Assembly: GCA_037903355.1 (NCBI GenBank)
Contig: JBAJFE010000045.1
Location: forward strand, 730,683 to 794,682
Length of the DNA: 64,000 nucleotides
Reading direction: 5' to 3'
Source: Trichuris trichiura
Lineage: Eukaryota > Nematoda > Enoplea > Trichinellida > Trichuridae
Every line of letters starts with the position of its first letter. Within the stretch, counting starts at the first letter, position 1. Both the position numbers and the translations under genes were made by a program. Under the pieces are notes generated by a model that worked only from the letters and a program-made list of their open reading frames with translations, was not told the DNA's origin and ran no database searches. Positions 35,238 through 49,000 of the stretch are shown here, piece after piece.

Positions 35238-37602
35238 TCGTTGGACACGTTCCTTCTAAATGTTCAACAAAGAGTTAACTTGACTGGCGATGCAGCATTG
35301 CCCGTATTGTGCAACCTTTGGATGCAGCGGTTTGCTTAGTCCATCATATATTATGAATCAGACGGTAGTGGACAAATTATGCTTTTAATTCAAGTGCTAT
35401 TGCTTTGCTGATGATCATATGGTCATTTAGGTTTAAGTACCAGTGTGAATGATGAGAAATGTTTTCATGAACAATTATATTCATTCTTATAGCTTTTCAA
35501 AGGCGAACTGATCATACGAAAGCTCCATAGGTGAACAAGTTAGATATGTCGCTCAGTAATTGATTTTTCTATCTTATCGCGAAGATCGTTGCATAGTGTA
35601 TGTCATTTATTTTCGTATTTGTGGCCGAGCGGTGTCTGCCCTTCGTCAAGGCGCAGATTTTTAAAAATTGATGGACTAGCTTTGAATTATTATCGCTCTC
35701 CGGCGAGTTGAACCTGACAGAATCTATTATCGCCTATCATTTTCATTGCAAGCTAGCTGTCAACACTTTTAAAGTCGTCTATTCAAGATTAATTGTTTTC
35801 TAAAAGGGCCTATAAAGTGGCTGTTGCATCCTTTTAAGGTTGGATGGTATATTCTTGATTAGAATACCTATGATCGCTTATTTGTCCTTTGTAAGGTTGG
35901 TGCGCTTACTATCGGAGTGAAGTAACAATAGGACAGGTGGCTTTTTAATCCGTTTCAGTATGTCCTTCCAATCTTTTATTAACAACTTCGTAGGATTGCC
36001 AATTCAGGCAGTGCTTAGCATGCAGCAGTATTGTCCATTTATAGTTATAGTTAAAATTAGTTGGAATAATTTGGCCCAACGAAGTTCGCATGCACAGAAT
36101 GCGGAAAGTATGTTACACAAATTCAGTTTGCTGTTAGTCCCCTGATCTTTATCTCATATTTCCGTGGTATGAAGAGCAATGAATTTGGAGTACTTACCAG
36201 ATTGACTGACGTAACGTTGAAAAGGGCAAAGTAGAAAGCCATGGTGTTCTCTGTATGTCCCTCGCTAAAGCATGGCGCGCAAAAATGTGCAGAATACTTT
36301 CTGTACTGTCGGCTTCGGCAGTTTGTCGATAGGTTTCTCTCATCAACGTATCCGTGGTGTAGCATGCATAGACTGAACCAGTCTCCATCGTTGACCGCGT
36401 GATGACACGGGCCTAATTTGCCGAATGGATCGATCGGTTCAATTTGGCTTTGATTGGTCATGTCTAGAAATCGTTGCGGCTCCCCTTCCTTCTTGTCGGT
36501 ATTTCCCAACTCTTAATAGATGCACTGTTGATAGAATGCTCGCAATTGAAGTAGACGTCTCATTTACGATAGAATGCTTGTGCAATTGGTTCTTTTAGGG
36601 CATTGATTCTGTGTAACCTCTCTAACGATGTCAGCCTTTATCCGAGCTGTAACCGCCTTCCGTGAGATTTGTTTTCAGTTTCATCGCCTAATTAAGCCGT
36701 CATTACCGTTTGTCGGTCTGGCGATTTCATTAGTTGTTTGTTTTTGCAGACTTGCCAACTGTAATTTGTTTAAGAAAATTGAAACTTGCTTCAGCGTTTA
36801 TTTCATTGCTAATGCGGCGCAGCTGATTTTGCCTACTTCGGCACAAGTTAGGTCAGGTCGCAATTTGTATGCTCATTTAAAGTTGGGATTTAGCATTTCT
36901 GTTTATACCAGAAACCACCCGTCGATTGCAGCATTGTGTCGTGATTTTTCTTTTATTTTGTGTTCCTAACCGTCTTGTATTGCCTGTCCAATGTGGTATA
37001 CCTAAAGCGGCAAAGTCAAGTTTTCGCAACTTCAAATGAAAAGTAACATTTTAACTTTTCTTGTCCGTCCTACGTTCGCATACTCATTAGCATATGTCTC
37101 GCCTGCACAGCGGTTTATCGCTAAACATGCCGTTCGTTTAAGTTTTTGGGGATTCTGAGAACGCGTTTATGCGTTAGCATACTTTCTGCGTCCGCTGCGC
37201 ACTCACTAGTATGCACAGATAGATGCCCTTATAGAACTAACTCTCGCTGTATTTAGGTCGCTTTCAAAGGTTTGAATTCATTTTCTCACAAGACGGTGGA
37301 CACAAAACGCCAACTTTACGTGGCTCAAATGCTTGTAATTGCTTTACAATTGACTTGCTGATTTATTATCTCTGTTTTTCAGACTGAAACTTAACTTAGG
37401 GTGCATTCGAAGGTAAGTTGCCATGTGTCGGTTGGCAGTCGCTGCGGTCGCTTCATTTTTATTTGAATTTTCGGAATAAACCAATGTTTTTTCTACTGCA
37501 TTGCCTATTGCTGAAGTTCTCAGAGACTTCATTTTTTTCCCCTCTAACGTGAAGAGTAGAACGCGTAATGCGCTTCAACTTTGTTGCTTGTACGCTTACA
37601 GT
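35238..37602. other. Intergenic, weak frames only
   Basis: A minus-strand open stretch at 36509-36123 contains GPCHHAVNDGDWFSLCML, faintly like an ankyrin repeat, but it lacks an ATG and a second repeat. A plus frame at 36628-36969 has no motif. Nothing here is supported as a gene. Confidence 0.4.
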
Positions 37603-40600
37603 ATGAGTACTCTGGGCGAAGACTTTCTTGCGGCAGCGAAAATGTTGGGGTTCGAAGATGCTGAAGGAACAATCAGCGCGGACGATTTTGCTACGTTGTC
37701 GTCAGAACCGAACATTGCTGCGTTTTTAAAATGGTTCTGCGATCACGCAAGCGACTTTTCGGTGATAAACCGGTCTACGTTTACGTATGCTTTTTCTTTT
37801 CTTTCCCCTATTTGTACTGCATAATTTTATCTAATCGTTTTGACTTGCCAGCTTACTTAGTAGCTGCCTTTTTAATTATGTATATTGTCGACTTTTTAAC
37901 TTTGCGACAAAAGGTCGTCTCAGCGTCGCAGCTGCGACTCATAGTAATATAGCTCCATTTTTGGAAACGATGTTTTTTCATGAACTAACGTAGAATGCTT
38001 TTTTATGTTTAGTAGTGATACTGCGCTCGCCTCAACTGCCGATGAAGTTCAGTCCTCAGTCGAAGAAACAAGCCCTTCTTGCGCTTATGCCGCTTTGTCC
38101 CATGTAAATCAGCTATCGTCATTGTCTGCGGAGCTGTCAATGAGTGATTCAGTTAATGAGGAATTTTCTGGGCTTCCACCCATTCAAAGGTTTCTTTTCG
38201 AAAGCGAAAATCGTTTCTTGGACGATCAAATTAAAACGCAGACAAATTACAATCGTGAACTTAAATTGATAGTGTCAGAGAGCATTAAAAAGTTGAAGAA
38301 AATGCAAAAGGAGGCTGCATCCAACTACGTGGGAAGTTGTGACTTTCAACTTGAGGATAAGGTACTAATTATTCTTACCAATGACAGTGTTTGTGAAATA
38401 TCACTTTAGTGGCTAAACCTTAGTGTTGACGTACGTTCAGCGGCTAGGCAGGCAGCTGTTGCAGTTGCTTTTTCCCGCCCGATAATTCGTAAAGAACATG
38501 ACATTCAGAATTGCGCTCTAGTGGACTCAGCTGATTCTGCGTACAACGCGGAAGTCAGTGAATTTCTGAATGAACTGTTTGACTTCCTGTCGCGGGAGGA
38601 TATGCCCTGTCGTCAGCAACACGTTCGTGACTACTGCAAAGCCGTTAACTCACGAATTTTGTCTGCAAAACTTCATAAAGCCGGAATGGAAAAGCAGTTG
38701 GAGCGTCTTAAATGGTTTAACGAACATCTTCCAACTTTGAGCGCTTGCGAATTAGAAGAATTTTTTGAAAGTATACAGTATGTCGGTTCTAAATAACGCC
38801 TCTGTTATTCGCTCTCCCGTTCATGGTTTAGAAAGTCCAACAAAGAGTTGAAAGAAGAATTTTCCTCCCTTTTTGACCAATGGGGCGACCGCTTGGTGGA
38901 CTACTTTACAGATATGCAAATGGAACCTATTTTGGACGCGTATTATACTACAAAGTTGGGTCAATTTTCTTACTGGAGTGAAAAGATCCAGTCGGTATTT
39001 CTCTGCTTGATATCGTTTTAGTCAAAGTTTCATTTCGTAACGGGTTTTTGAATCACCTCTGTAGTTCAACAAAAATGGATATTGTTCTTGCGCATGCGTC
39101 GCGAGAACGAAATTCGCAGACAACGTTTTTCAACAGTTTTGTAGTTAATTTTGCCTTATTGACTCTTTTTCGGAGCCTGTTAGCTCTAAGCATGTTTGTA
39201 TCATAGAGCAACAGGATTAGTAATTCCACTCATGTTGATGGCTTTGTTATGGTCAGCTCTCTCTTTTCCTGCGCAGGCAGTGAAGGCATGGGAAACTCAA
39301 TATAAACCTGTACTACTAAAGCTGGCCTGCTTGCGCCGCAAGTCCGAACTATATGAAACGGTATTAACGCATCTGAAATCCGTGGAGCAGTCGCTTGATC
39401 GTATAGCCAGTTTTCCTTCTTCGCTGCAGGTAAAATATTGTTCTTTTCATTGATGGATGAATTGATTGATATCTTGGCAGTCAGTGGGTATGCTCTTTTC
39501 AATCTGTGCAAACAGAAATGGCAGAAGATCGCTAAGTTTTTATCGCTTTTGTTTTCCTTTCTTAAGTTGTCCCTGCGCGCTGCGAATGGTGTTCATGTTG
39601 TGCTATTGACGCAGCATTTAAGCTTGTTTGGTTTTAGCTTCTACTTTGCATGTTCGTGTAACGGGTATACAAAATTTGAGATGTGCAGTAAAATCTATGC
39701 GAGTTGAGCACCCATGGAACTGAGACAAACTGGTCAGCACAGGGAAGCAGTGAACGTAAGAGATTAGGCTTACTGTACCAGTAAGATTTTCCCGGACAAT
39801 GTCATGCTAAATCACAGCACGGCACAACCGTTTATTACAGTATAATGCAAAGTGAATGCATTTGATAGCGTTTTCTCATTGTTTATTGGTTATTTGTTTT
39901 AAAAAATCAATTTTGATCAGCCTCTTATTCTTATTACGAACGTAAGCGCTAAAAGCACTCTCAACACTGCCTACAGCACTCAGCATATATGGACATTTTC
40001 TGCAGCAGATGACTTTAAATGCACCATCAGATATCTGAATATGTGAGGGTTAACTAACCTGTAAAAATTCGCTCACGTAATGGAGGTGGTCAACTTTGAT
40101 GGTTCTACTGTGTATTTAAGGAAAGCATTGACTTAGTGGACGTATCTGACGATTAGTCACACCTTTCTAAGGCGACTCGTTGGTCGGTTCTACGTGCTTT
40201 TTCTCCTTTCTTTCCAGTTTATTTCCGTTTAAATCAACGCGACGTTAGTTAAATTATCTTCCGCATCACTGCGAGTAAAGTTCGTCATTTATAGCCTCTT
40301 AACGAGTTGCATATTTTTTTTTACAGTTTTCTCTGTTTTTTGAAATGCTATGTACAATTTTAGGAAGTTGTTGACACCTGCGCCAGCGTCGAAATAGAAC
40401 TGGAAGAAATGTCTGAAGGTTGCAATAGTCTGCAACAATACCCGCCGGCTGTGATAAACGAATTCTATTCTAAAATTTACAACGGCATTAGCCGCTTCTT
40501 TAGCAGGTAGGTGAAATTACGCCTTTACCATAAGCGACGACGTGGTGGGGATGAGTTTTTAATTTGCAAATTGTTTTCAGCAGCTTCTCTATTTTAAGTT

Positions 40601-41571
40601 TGGGTTAACAATTGTTGCACGGAATAACTTTGGATGCCATTGTACGGTTAATTTAACCTTCCAGGAAAAATAATGTAGCCCGCTTTTCGGGATACTCCTT
40701 CGGTTAAATATAGCGTATCTTTTGTATTCGATGTATGAGGTTTTCGTCATCAAACACGTTGTATCACATTCAACTGGTGGTTTTTTATTTACTGTCAAGA
40801 ATTAAGGAGCTTTCAGAGTGCACCTGATCCATAAAATTCTGAACCTTGTCAAGACGCTCGCTTCAGGATTAGCTGCGTCCCCCAGAAGGTCCGTAATTGT
40901 TGACAATAAGTAAAGCGAGCTAAAAATGATCCAACGTGTTTGGACATGAAAACTTTTCGCGCTGTTCAGTTTTCTACTTGCACCTGGTAATGGAAGATAT
41001 GATTTTTTAGCTACTTTAATTGAACAGATAGCGTGTCCCATGGAAATGCCCCCTTTCAGGTTGCTGCCTACGTGATGAAACTGTAATTTTTTAACTGCAA
41101 GGCAGAAGTGACCTTTGTTACACTTAATATTACAGCGAAGCTACAGTAATTTATTGAAATTTTCCTCCGTCTTACATAGCTTACGTTATTTGCACCTAAG
41201 TAGCTTTGTCTTAACTCAGCGTCAGTTTAGGAACTGCTCAGCCTATAGCCTTAATTTCTCTACTTACCTTGTAGAATTCTAATATTCATCAAGATAATTT
41301 AGCTTTTGGGGCGACAGTTGTTGTGTATATCGAAGTAGAAAATAGGTGTATCAAAAAAGAGCTTCTTTGCCTTTGCTGCTTATTCTTATTGCTCCCACTA
41401 GTTTGCTATGTTGCGTAAGGGCCTGTGGTACCCCTCTGAATTTTTCTTTCATTTAGTGGCGAAGTAGAGCAAGAAATGGTCGATTTATTTGCGGTAACAG
41501 CTGCGATGCACTTTAATAAGTTACTTCAGAAGGCCCAGAAGGAGTTGGACCAACTAAAGTTGCTGCTTTGA
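37603..41571 (+). CDS. HAUS3: HAUS augmin-like complex subunit 3
   Basis: HAUS3 is a coiled-coil subunit of augmin, the eight-protein complex that recruits gamma-tubulin to spindle microtubules for branching nucleation. Seven exons: 37603-37784, 38013-38361, 38410-38777, 38832-38994, 39277-39429, 40364-40506, 41457-41571. They join in frame to 490 residues (human 603). The N terminus carries the family signature, a helix (DFLAAAKMLGF), an acidic turn and AFLKWFCDHAS, matching FLKWFC of other HAUS3 proteins. The rest is heptad-rich (SESIKKLKKMQKEA; VSEFLNELFDFLSRED; KKAQ-type C-terminal helix ending QLKLLL). Introns 5 and 6 are about 0.93 kb. Identification rests mainly on the N-terminal block and overall architecture, since coiled coil alone is not diagnostic. 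Confidence 0.78.
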
Positions 41572-44500
41572 AACCCCTTTCTGCATGGTAGCGCCTGTTC
41601 GTAACATTGCCATTTCATTTCATCGGCACGTGCTTTCATACGGTATGTTATTGCTGTGCGGACCAAGAGTAACTTGTTTTGATACTTTGCTTTATGGACT
41701 GCAGGAAACTTTAGTATTTAAGACTTGCATTGTATTTTGTTTTCAGTATATCATCTAATGTCCTGTTACGATTCCTTGTAAACTTGCACCACTGCTTACG
41801 TACAGCTGTGTTGTAGACGCTCATTAAAGTTAATGTTAATCTCGTCATTGGGCTTTATAAAGAGCTTAATGTTCAGTATTCTAATAACGGCACTTTCAGT
41901 TCGGCTGTTCTTCTTGTCACTGCATGCAAACAATAGTGGACGCGACGTTTCACATTAAATTATTCCCTTTTATTTATCAGCTGTCAGATAATATCGCAGT
42001 ACCTAAAAAGTGGGTTACCAAAATTTAACAAAGTTTAGCGCGGGAATGTGTAAGTGGCACGCTGATAGTGCATCACCGACCATTTGCGCTTTAAGATAAA
42101 AGAACCGTCTGTTACGTAGAAAAATGTCTTATTAAACCTTGTTTAGATAAGCCTATATAAAGTACGTCGCGATGCATTTTAATGTTCCAGACAAATTGTT
42201 GCTAGAATTTTTCGGATGTACAAAGTTTTAGACTTAAACAAAAGAAGTGAGTTTCACTACAAAAGCTGCGCGTATTGCTTGTAAATATTAGCTAGCCTTG
42301 GTTTATACGAATCGCAATAACTGCTTTGCATGAATAGGTGGAAACTGTCTATCGCCAGCTTTACAAATTCGTTGAAACTTCTGCTTGAATAGGAAGTAAA
42401 GTCCAAAAATGGTTTTCTCGTCGCAATCACCGGAGAAGAATGTTGGAAAGCTCTCCTCCAATTTTAGTTAGCCGAAAAGCATAAAGGCACTTGTAAGCTG
42501 CCTAAATGATTAGTTGAAATTTTTTTAGTGACAGGCAAGTCAATTGATGCTTGTAGGAATAACTAAAAAAGTTGAGAACAATGAAATGCTCACATGAAGT
42601 TCCCACGGTTTCTTTTTACGTTTGGCGGTTGCTGCTTGCCCCCTATGAGTAGTTTGATATTTTGGACGAAATATGATAATACTAAATGAGGTAAACAGAA
42701 GTAGAAAATTCCATTTCAACTAAGGTTAAGTTATAGCGGCGTGAGCGTGATGTCTTTGACGAAAAATGAAACAGTTTTTTCCATCTCGTCTTCATTTCAT
42801 TGCCGAGGAGCAGTAAACGTTTATATTCACCTTCGTCTGTGACACCAGGTAAGCTCTTTTGAACTCTCACTTCAAGTGAGTTGAGAATGTTGGGTATGCA
42901 GCCCAATATTTCCCACCGACCGCCTATTTTTTGTATGGCATAGTATGACCGCTCTAAAGCCGTTTAACTTGAATTTTTTTTGTTGGAATTTGAAAATTAG
43001 TTGATGGAGCGTAGAAACTGCTGAACCGCAAGATTTTATCGTAACTCCAAAAGCTGACTTGTTCATGGCCATTCCTTATTACCTTTTTATGCGAGCCATG
43101 ATTAAGCAGGTGAAATAATTAAAAGGATGAAACAGAGGTTGGATGTGATAAATCGCTGTTCCAAATCGTCATTTGAGTTTGTAGCGAACCCATGACGTTA
43201 TAAGACAGCTGCGTGCGGCTACTCGCCCGGTTGGCACGAGATACTTGAAGCCAGCGTGCTTTCCTCTTTGTTTTCAGTGGTGACCACAGCTAAACTGGAT
43301 AACTGAGGCAAAGGCTTAAGTTGGTGCCATTTGGAATAGGGACTTTATCATAGTCAGCTTCGATTTTACGTAATAAAAGTATAGAGTGAATTTTTTTCTC
43401 CTTTGCTTCGTAAGCTATCGCTGTGTTTTTTCCGGTTGCATTCTTTGTTCAATTTTTAGTTTCTGACGAGGTTGCGTTCAGAGTTCAGCGCTATGTCTGC
43501 GTTGGCTCTGTCGGAATTCTTTATGAAAATATGCGAAGCGGGTTTATGATTTCAGCTACAAGTCTCCTTTTCACAGCTGTTAGCGGAATGTGTCCGAGCT
43601 CAAGCGAAAAGGCGAAACGAGGAAATTAAGCTGATCTGAGCAACTGCCCATCTGCTGGCTAAGTTGTCTCATGCTTTAAGCCGAATGTTTCGTCCGGAAA
43701 TGATATTTGAGATCTCTTCTTTCCCAGCATCAATGATAAGGGCAGCCAAGCCAAGTGAGCGCGAAGCATATACTATAACGTTGCGCTAACTTCTAGCGTC
43801 AAAGTTAGCGCGACGTCGTGGCACTCGTTGCCGGCACCTTTAATCCGGTGACAAGCAGCGAATGCTTTCTATAATTGGAAAAACATTTTGCCTCTATGAA
43901 AAAGAACTGAAGTTCTTCTACGAAAACAAGTTGACCTTCAAAATTGATTAATTGAATTGATCATCCAAAGACGAATTATGTGTACCACTTCTTGCACAGT
44001 ATTTCTTTAACGATAAAGCGGATGCTGTCTTGCGGCTGAAAGAACGTCTGCTAGTGCATAAATTATTGCTGCTGCGCGAAACGCGTTAACTACGCCATAA
44101 AACATGACGTCATGTAAATGTCTCAGCATTAACACTTTGATACAATGCACTGCTCGTTGCTGTTGTGTTTTTTTATGCATTGCGCTGCTGAAAATATTTG
44201 CAGTTAATCTCCACAGTTTTGAAAAGATAAGAAACGCTTTAGAATTCCTGCACTGGTAAGAATCTGATCATTAGGCAGGTTGTGCTAATCCGTTGAAGCG
44301 TGCACCTTGTCTACTATATCATTGTTCGCGCAATCGTAATTTAAGTTACTGCCTCAATAATTGTTTTAACGAAAGTCAGTTTCCGCTATAAAATGTTGTA
44401 AACCATTAAGGTTAATTATTAATATTCTTCCGGGCTTGCTATGAGCACCTAATCATGCGTAAATAATGAGCTTCCATAAAATAGCTGTAAGCTGTTTTCG

Positions 44501-44890
44501 GGTCATTTTACTTGATCTACGAGCTGCTATTCCAGGCAGGCAGCTTTTAATGCTCTAAGCAATGTTGCTTTGCTACGTGATCCCTTCGTGATTTCAATGA
44601 AAAGGCACAACTGGACGATTTAGTTTTTTTCAGGAATTCTACTTTTTTGCATTTTATCTTGTTCAGTTGACCACTTTTCCAAGTTGGCTAATGGGCGAAA
44701 TTGAAAGTTCCTTTGATTGATGTTATGGACATGCGGTTTCGATTCAAATGTGTTTTATTTTCAAGTTGTTCTCAATGTAGAAAAACATTACGCCTTCGTG
44801 CTCTGCAATTTTGAAAGGTCGTTTTGAAAAGAACGTGACAGCAACAACAGCAGCTGCCTATTGGTTCGCAGTGAATTTTGTCATACCTAA
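41572..44890. other. Intergenic, no gene seen
   Basis: AT-rich DNA of about 3.3 kb. Short frames (42682-42906 and 42872-43072 minus, 43423-43629 plus) have no motifs or matching splice sites. Confidence 0.5.
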
Positions 44891-44894
44891 TTGA

Positions 44895-45615
44895 GCAATT
44901 GTACTGTCTCCAAGTAAATGCGCTTACCGTTTAGCGATTGGTTCTTAATGACATCAGAAACTTCTACTGGTCGTTTGTTTATGGTTTTATCTCGAGCGGT
45001 ACGATATACTTTGTCGAAGAAGAACGATGGCAGATGGATTGCAGACGTCAGAAATTTGCCATCGCCCATGCTTGTCTGGCCTGCTGAGAAACAAAAATGT
45101 GATGCGATCACTTTTTGAATTTTTCATTTCGACTATCCGAAGATGCCCCAAAAGGGCAGCTTTAATATCAGCGTCATTATTCGGCCGAACGAGCGGGCGC
45201 TTTTAAGGGAATCGCCGTTCCACGAATCTGGTTGCAATTAAATAATTTTTAAATTGCCCATGATTGACAGCATCGGCAGACAAATATCCATTTTGCGCTC
45301 GCCAAACTTCTGTGCAGCAGTTGTCACGTTGTCAGGCAAATTAGCAGATGGCAAAGGGAAAATTTTGCCAGCCTGGTTGGCTTGAGAAAGCATCAGCAGT
45401 GCTGAAAGTGAACGCTTGGTCCGCTTTCCCGAAGCGGATATGAAATTGCCCTGCCTGATAGCGTCAAGCCTACGGAACGAAACCTTTATGATCAGCCTGG
45501 GAACTGCTCCTAAAACTCTTCATCTGAAACCAAGGAACTTCTCGCTTTCGTCAGTCTTGTTTTTGTCCTTTTCCAGAAGACTGACCACGGGCAGTTTTTT
45601 TAGTAAGGATCATAT
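44895..45615 (-). CDS. Unrecognised coding-like segments, possibly a pseudogene
   Basis: Minus strand. From about 45613 a frame reads KKLPVVSLLEKDKNKTDESE, meets TGA at 45522-45520, then stays open in the same phase to 45238 with coding-like composition (RLIIKVSFRRLDAIRQGNF; DNVTTAAQKFGERKMD). Further down, after a TTCTCAG acceptor near 45090, an exon-like block (GDGKFLTSAIHLPSFFFDKV; NKRPVEVSDVIKNQ) ends at a GTAAGC donor near 44930. I do not recognise the protein. The internal TGA could mark decay, a small unrecognised intron, or a recoding site; decay is the plainest reading. Confidence 0.3.
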
Positions 45616-46084
45616 CCGTGAAAATTTGCATTTAGCAGCAGTTCCAATCCATGCAGATACGGGGAGAATTTTCGAGCCATAGAACATTCTGTACACTAAA
45701 ACAAAACCCAGGCCTACTGTTCGATGCTTCAAAGTCTGTTATCTGACGTTGTAGACTGCTCGCGTTGCTTCGCCTAAGCTGGAATAATATGTAAAAGTTA
45801 GAAAACAAAAAGCGTATAGCTAGTTTTTGCATTTTTCGTTTCATCGAAGAAGGAGCAGACCACTGTACCGCTATTATCAGCAGGGAAATGTTGGAAAGCG
45901 AAGGAAATTTTAACTTCTAGCCTGTGAATCACATTCAGAAGGACAGTATGCTGAGTGGTATACATCGAACAACAGCTGACCTCTCGCAGCGTCGCAATAA
46001 TTAAAGATCTGCTTCCTGATGGATGACGTTACTTGATTCAGCGTGCTCGCTGGAGTGGAGTTAATATTTCGGATAGCTTTCTTC

Positions 46085-49000
46085 ATGGGCTGCTTGCATA
46101 GCGTGTCCGAGAAGTGCCCAAGAGGGGAAATTGGCCTGAAGCCAGCCGCAAGTCTTCACCTAAAGGAAGCCTTCGGCTGTTCGGCACTGCAGTGCTCGTG
46201 TGGTCAGTATTGTTCCAGTTTCGAATCGCCAGTTCAAATGGCGCAGCAGCAGCAAAGACAAGGCGTGACGACCATGAATGGAGATTTGTGCTTCAGGTCC
46301 CATGAAGTAGGCATCCATGATTCCTCATCGCGTTCTCAGCTGGCATTGTTCCCGCGGCCTTTCGTAAGGCGGAAGAAAAGTCGTCCTTTTGATATTCGCG
46401 TCAGCACCAAATACAACATAATTTCCTTGATTGGCAAGGGTAGTTTCAGTATTGTATTGAAAGTACAGCACCGAGAGACTGGCGGTGCTTTTGCCATGAA
46501 AATGATGCCTGCTAATCGCGGCAAAGGACCATTTGAAAACGAACTTCTCATTCTGTCCCGGATTCGTCATCAAAATGTAACCCAGTTGATAGAAGTATTT
46601 CAGACCAATACTCGGGTATACGTGGTACTTGAGCTAGCCACAGGTGGTGAACTGTATGACCGCATTACGCAAAAAGGTTGTTACACAGAGCCTGAGGGTA
46701 TATTTGCTGTCAAGCAGATATTGCAAGGTGTTTCCTATCTTCATCGGGTCGGCGTTACGCATCGGGATTTGAAACCTGAAAACTTGCTCTACGCCACTAG
46801 CAGCGCTGATTCGAAGTTGATGATAACCGATTTCGGTTTGGCACATCTGAAACAAAGCTCAGCTGAGCAGTACATGGTGGACCCTTGCGGGACGCCCGAA
46901 TATATAGCACCTGAAATTTTGACTCGCCTACCCTACACGAATAAAGTGGATATATGGGCTGTCGGAGTGATCGCCTATATCCTTCTTTCTGGCATAATGC
47001 CCTTCGATGATGAAAACCGCACAGCGCTGTATCGACAAATTTTGCGCGGCAAGTATCACTTCTACCCTGAGGTGAGTACACATTCCATTTGCATTTGTAG
47101 GTAGATAAATCAATGTCAAAAGGTGGACGTTGCAGTGATAGCATGATCATCTGACGGGTGCTTAGCACTTTGTGTTACGATGTGCGTGCGCATATTTCAC
47201 GCGGTGATATTTCGCAGCATGTTTATTGTTTCCCGCCGAAGACGAAGCTTGCCTAACGCTGCCCCAAAGTCGTCACGTACTATGCACAACTGAATAACTC
47301 GTTACCCTTTGTCTTCCAATTGTCTTTTCACTTCTACGCCGTCTTTTAGGCAAAAGAAAAGTTCAATTTTCGCATTATCCCAGTAAGGGGGGAGCAAGTT
47401 TTGACCTTTAGGTCACTTAGCAGTCATTTCTAAGCATATTTGTGCTGGCAATTTCGGGGGGTGTTCCGGGCATTTTCCACGTTCGTAAGTGCTAGTTTTT
47501 GGAATGCCGATGCCTTGGACATGTCACTGATTCGCATTACCAGTTTTCTCTGCGATGGCATAGCTGAACCAGGCGTCCTGGTTTTTTGAAGCGTTGTCGT
47601 GAAACCTAGTTTTCTTGGTAGAAAAAACAACGGAAATTCTGGCAGCCATTGACGCAGCAATAGAATTGAAATTTGAATCGCCCGGCCATCCGTTTTAATC
47701 CATCCTTAAGATCAATTAAATGTCATATGAGTTGGTCACGCGTGCAGCTCGGCCAGCCTGACCGCAAGACTTGTTTGCGCTCGTTAATTTCTTACTTTCA
47801 GGTTACCTTTTCTGTAAGCTTTTCGGTTGTTTTCAAGTTCATTCTTTGCTTCGGCTTGCTTAGCCAACCAAACGAACATTAGTATACTTTCCTCATACGT
47901 TTTGCTAAATTTTCAAAAGTTGACCATTCCAACATTACCTTGAAGACTATGCTACAAAGGTAGTTGAGCGTGAAAGTCTCTACTTCAAAGGGGCAAGCTT
48001 TTTCCTCGTCTCTCATTGGGCAGATGATTACCACTTAGTCCACTGTCATGATCTTTATATTAATATTCTTTATTTTCTGCTCTGAGTCTCAGATTTGCGC
48101 TTTGTGAACAACGATTCATGAAATTTCGTATCCTATTTTTTAACGCGTGGCTGGCGTCGCTTCTACTAGGGCTGGCATTGAGCACCATTAGAATAATTTT
48201 TATCTCTTCAGTTTCAACCAGTCTTATCATATCTTTTCCACTATGACCTCTGGAAGGCGTGGTTTCGAACAGTTCAAACAGATACACTTTTCTTGATTGA
48301 TAAACAAGGAGCTGTCTGCGTATAAAAAGTTAAAGGCAATATAGTGAAAGTACTTGATTACTATTGTCAAGTTTTACTACTCTAATGGAAAACTAGTGAA
48401 AAAAATTGAATATTCACTTTTCTTCTGAACTAAGAAAAAGAAATCATGTGAGTCATTCGAAGGGTTTGCAGATATGCTTTATGTATGTTTTGCCAGGTGT
48501 TGCTCTGAAATTCTCTCTCTTGCTGTTTCGCTTTCTTGAACCCAGCACTTCAATAGTCCAATTGTTTACTAGCAAAATAGTGGCCAGTGAAATTTAAATG
48601 CCGTTTTGGGACTGCGTGCTTTGAAACTATAAGAAAATTGACAATGATATCGTGCGAGCGTTTGGAGCTTAAGGGCTGGTTTGATGGAAGCATTGTCAAG
48701 ATTGCTATCTGTGCGGCTATTGACACTGGCTTCATTTGCTGCAATTTTACTCCGGCTTTCAATACTGAACGGAGTTCACACGGACATATTGCAGTTGCTT
48801 ACCCATCATAGTTCTGAACATTTTTACCGATGACGGAATTTCCCATTCGACAAAACTATTCCATTATTTAGCTGATTCCTATTATCCATAGGGAACATTG
48901 ATTGCATCTGTTCAAACCTATTATAAGTTGTACAGAATTTAAAAGCTCCATACACTTCTTTCGCGCCACAATTTTCTCATTTTCTGGTTCAGTAATTCTT

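Noticed and set aside
36123..36509. Minus-strand open frame with an ankyrin-like phrase
   Set aside because: No ATG, a single weak match, and no second repeat or splice partners.
45416..45682. 88-codon plus-strand frame
   Set aside because: Antisense to the better coding-like minus-strand segment; no domain and no ATG context of note.
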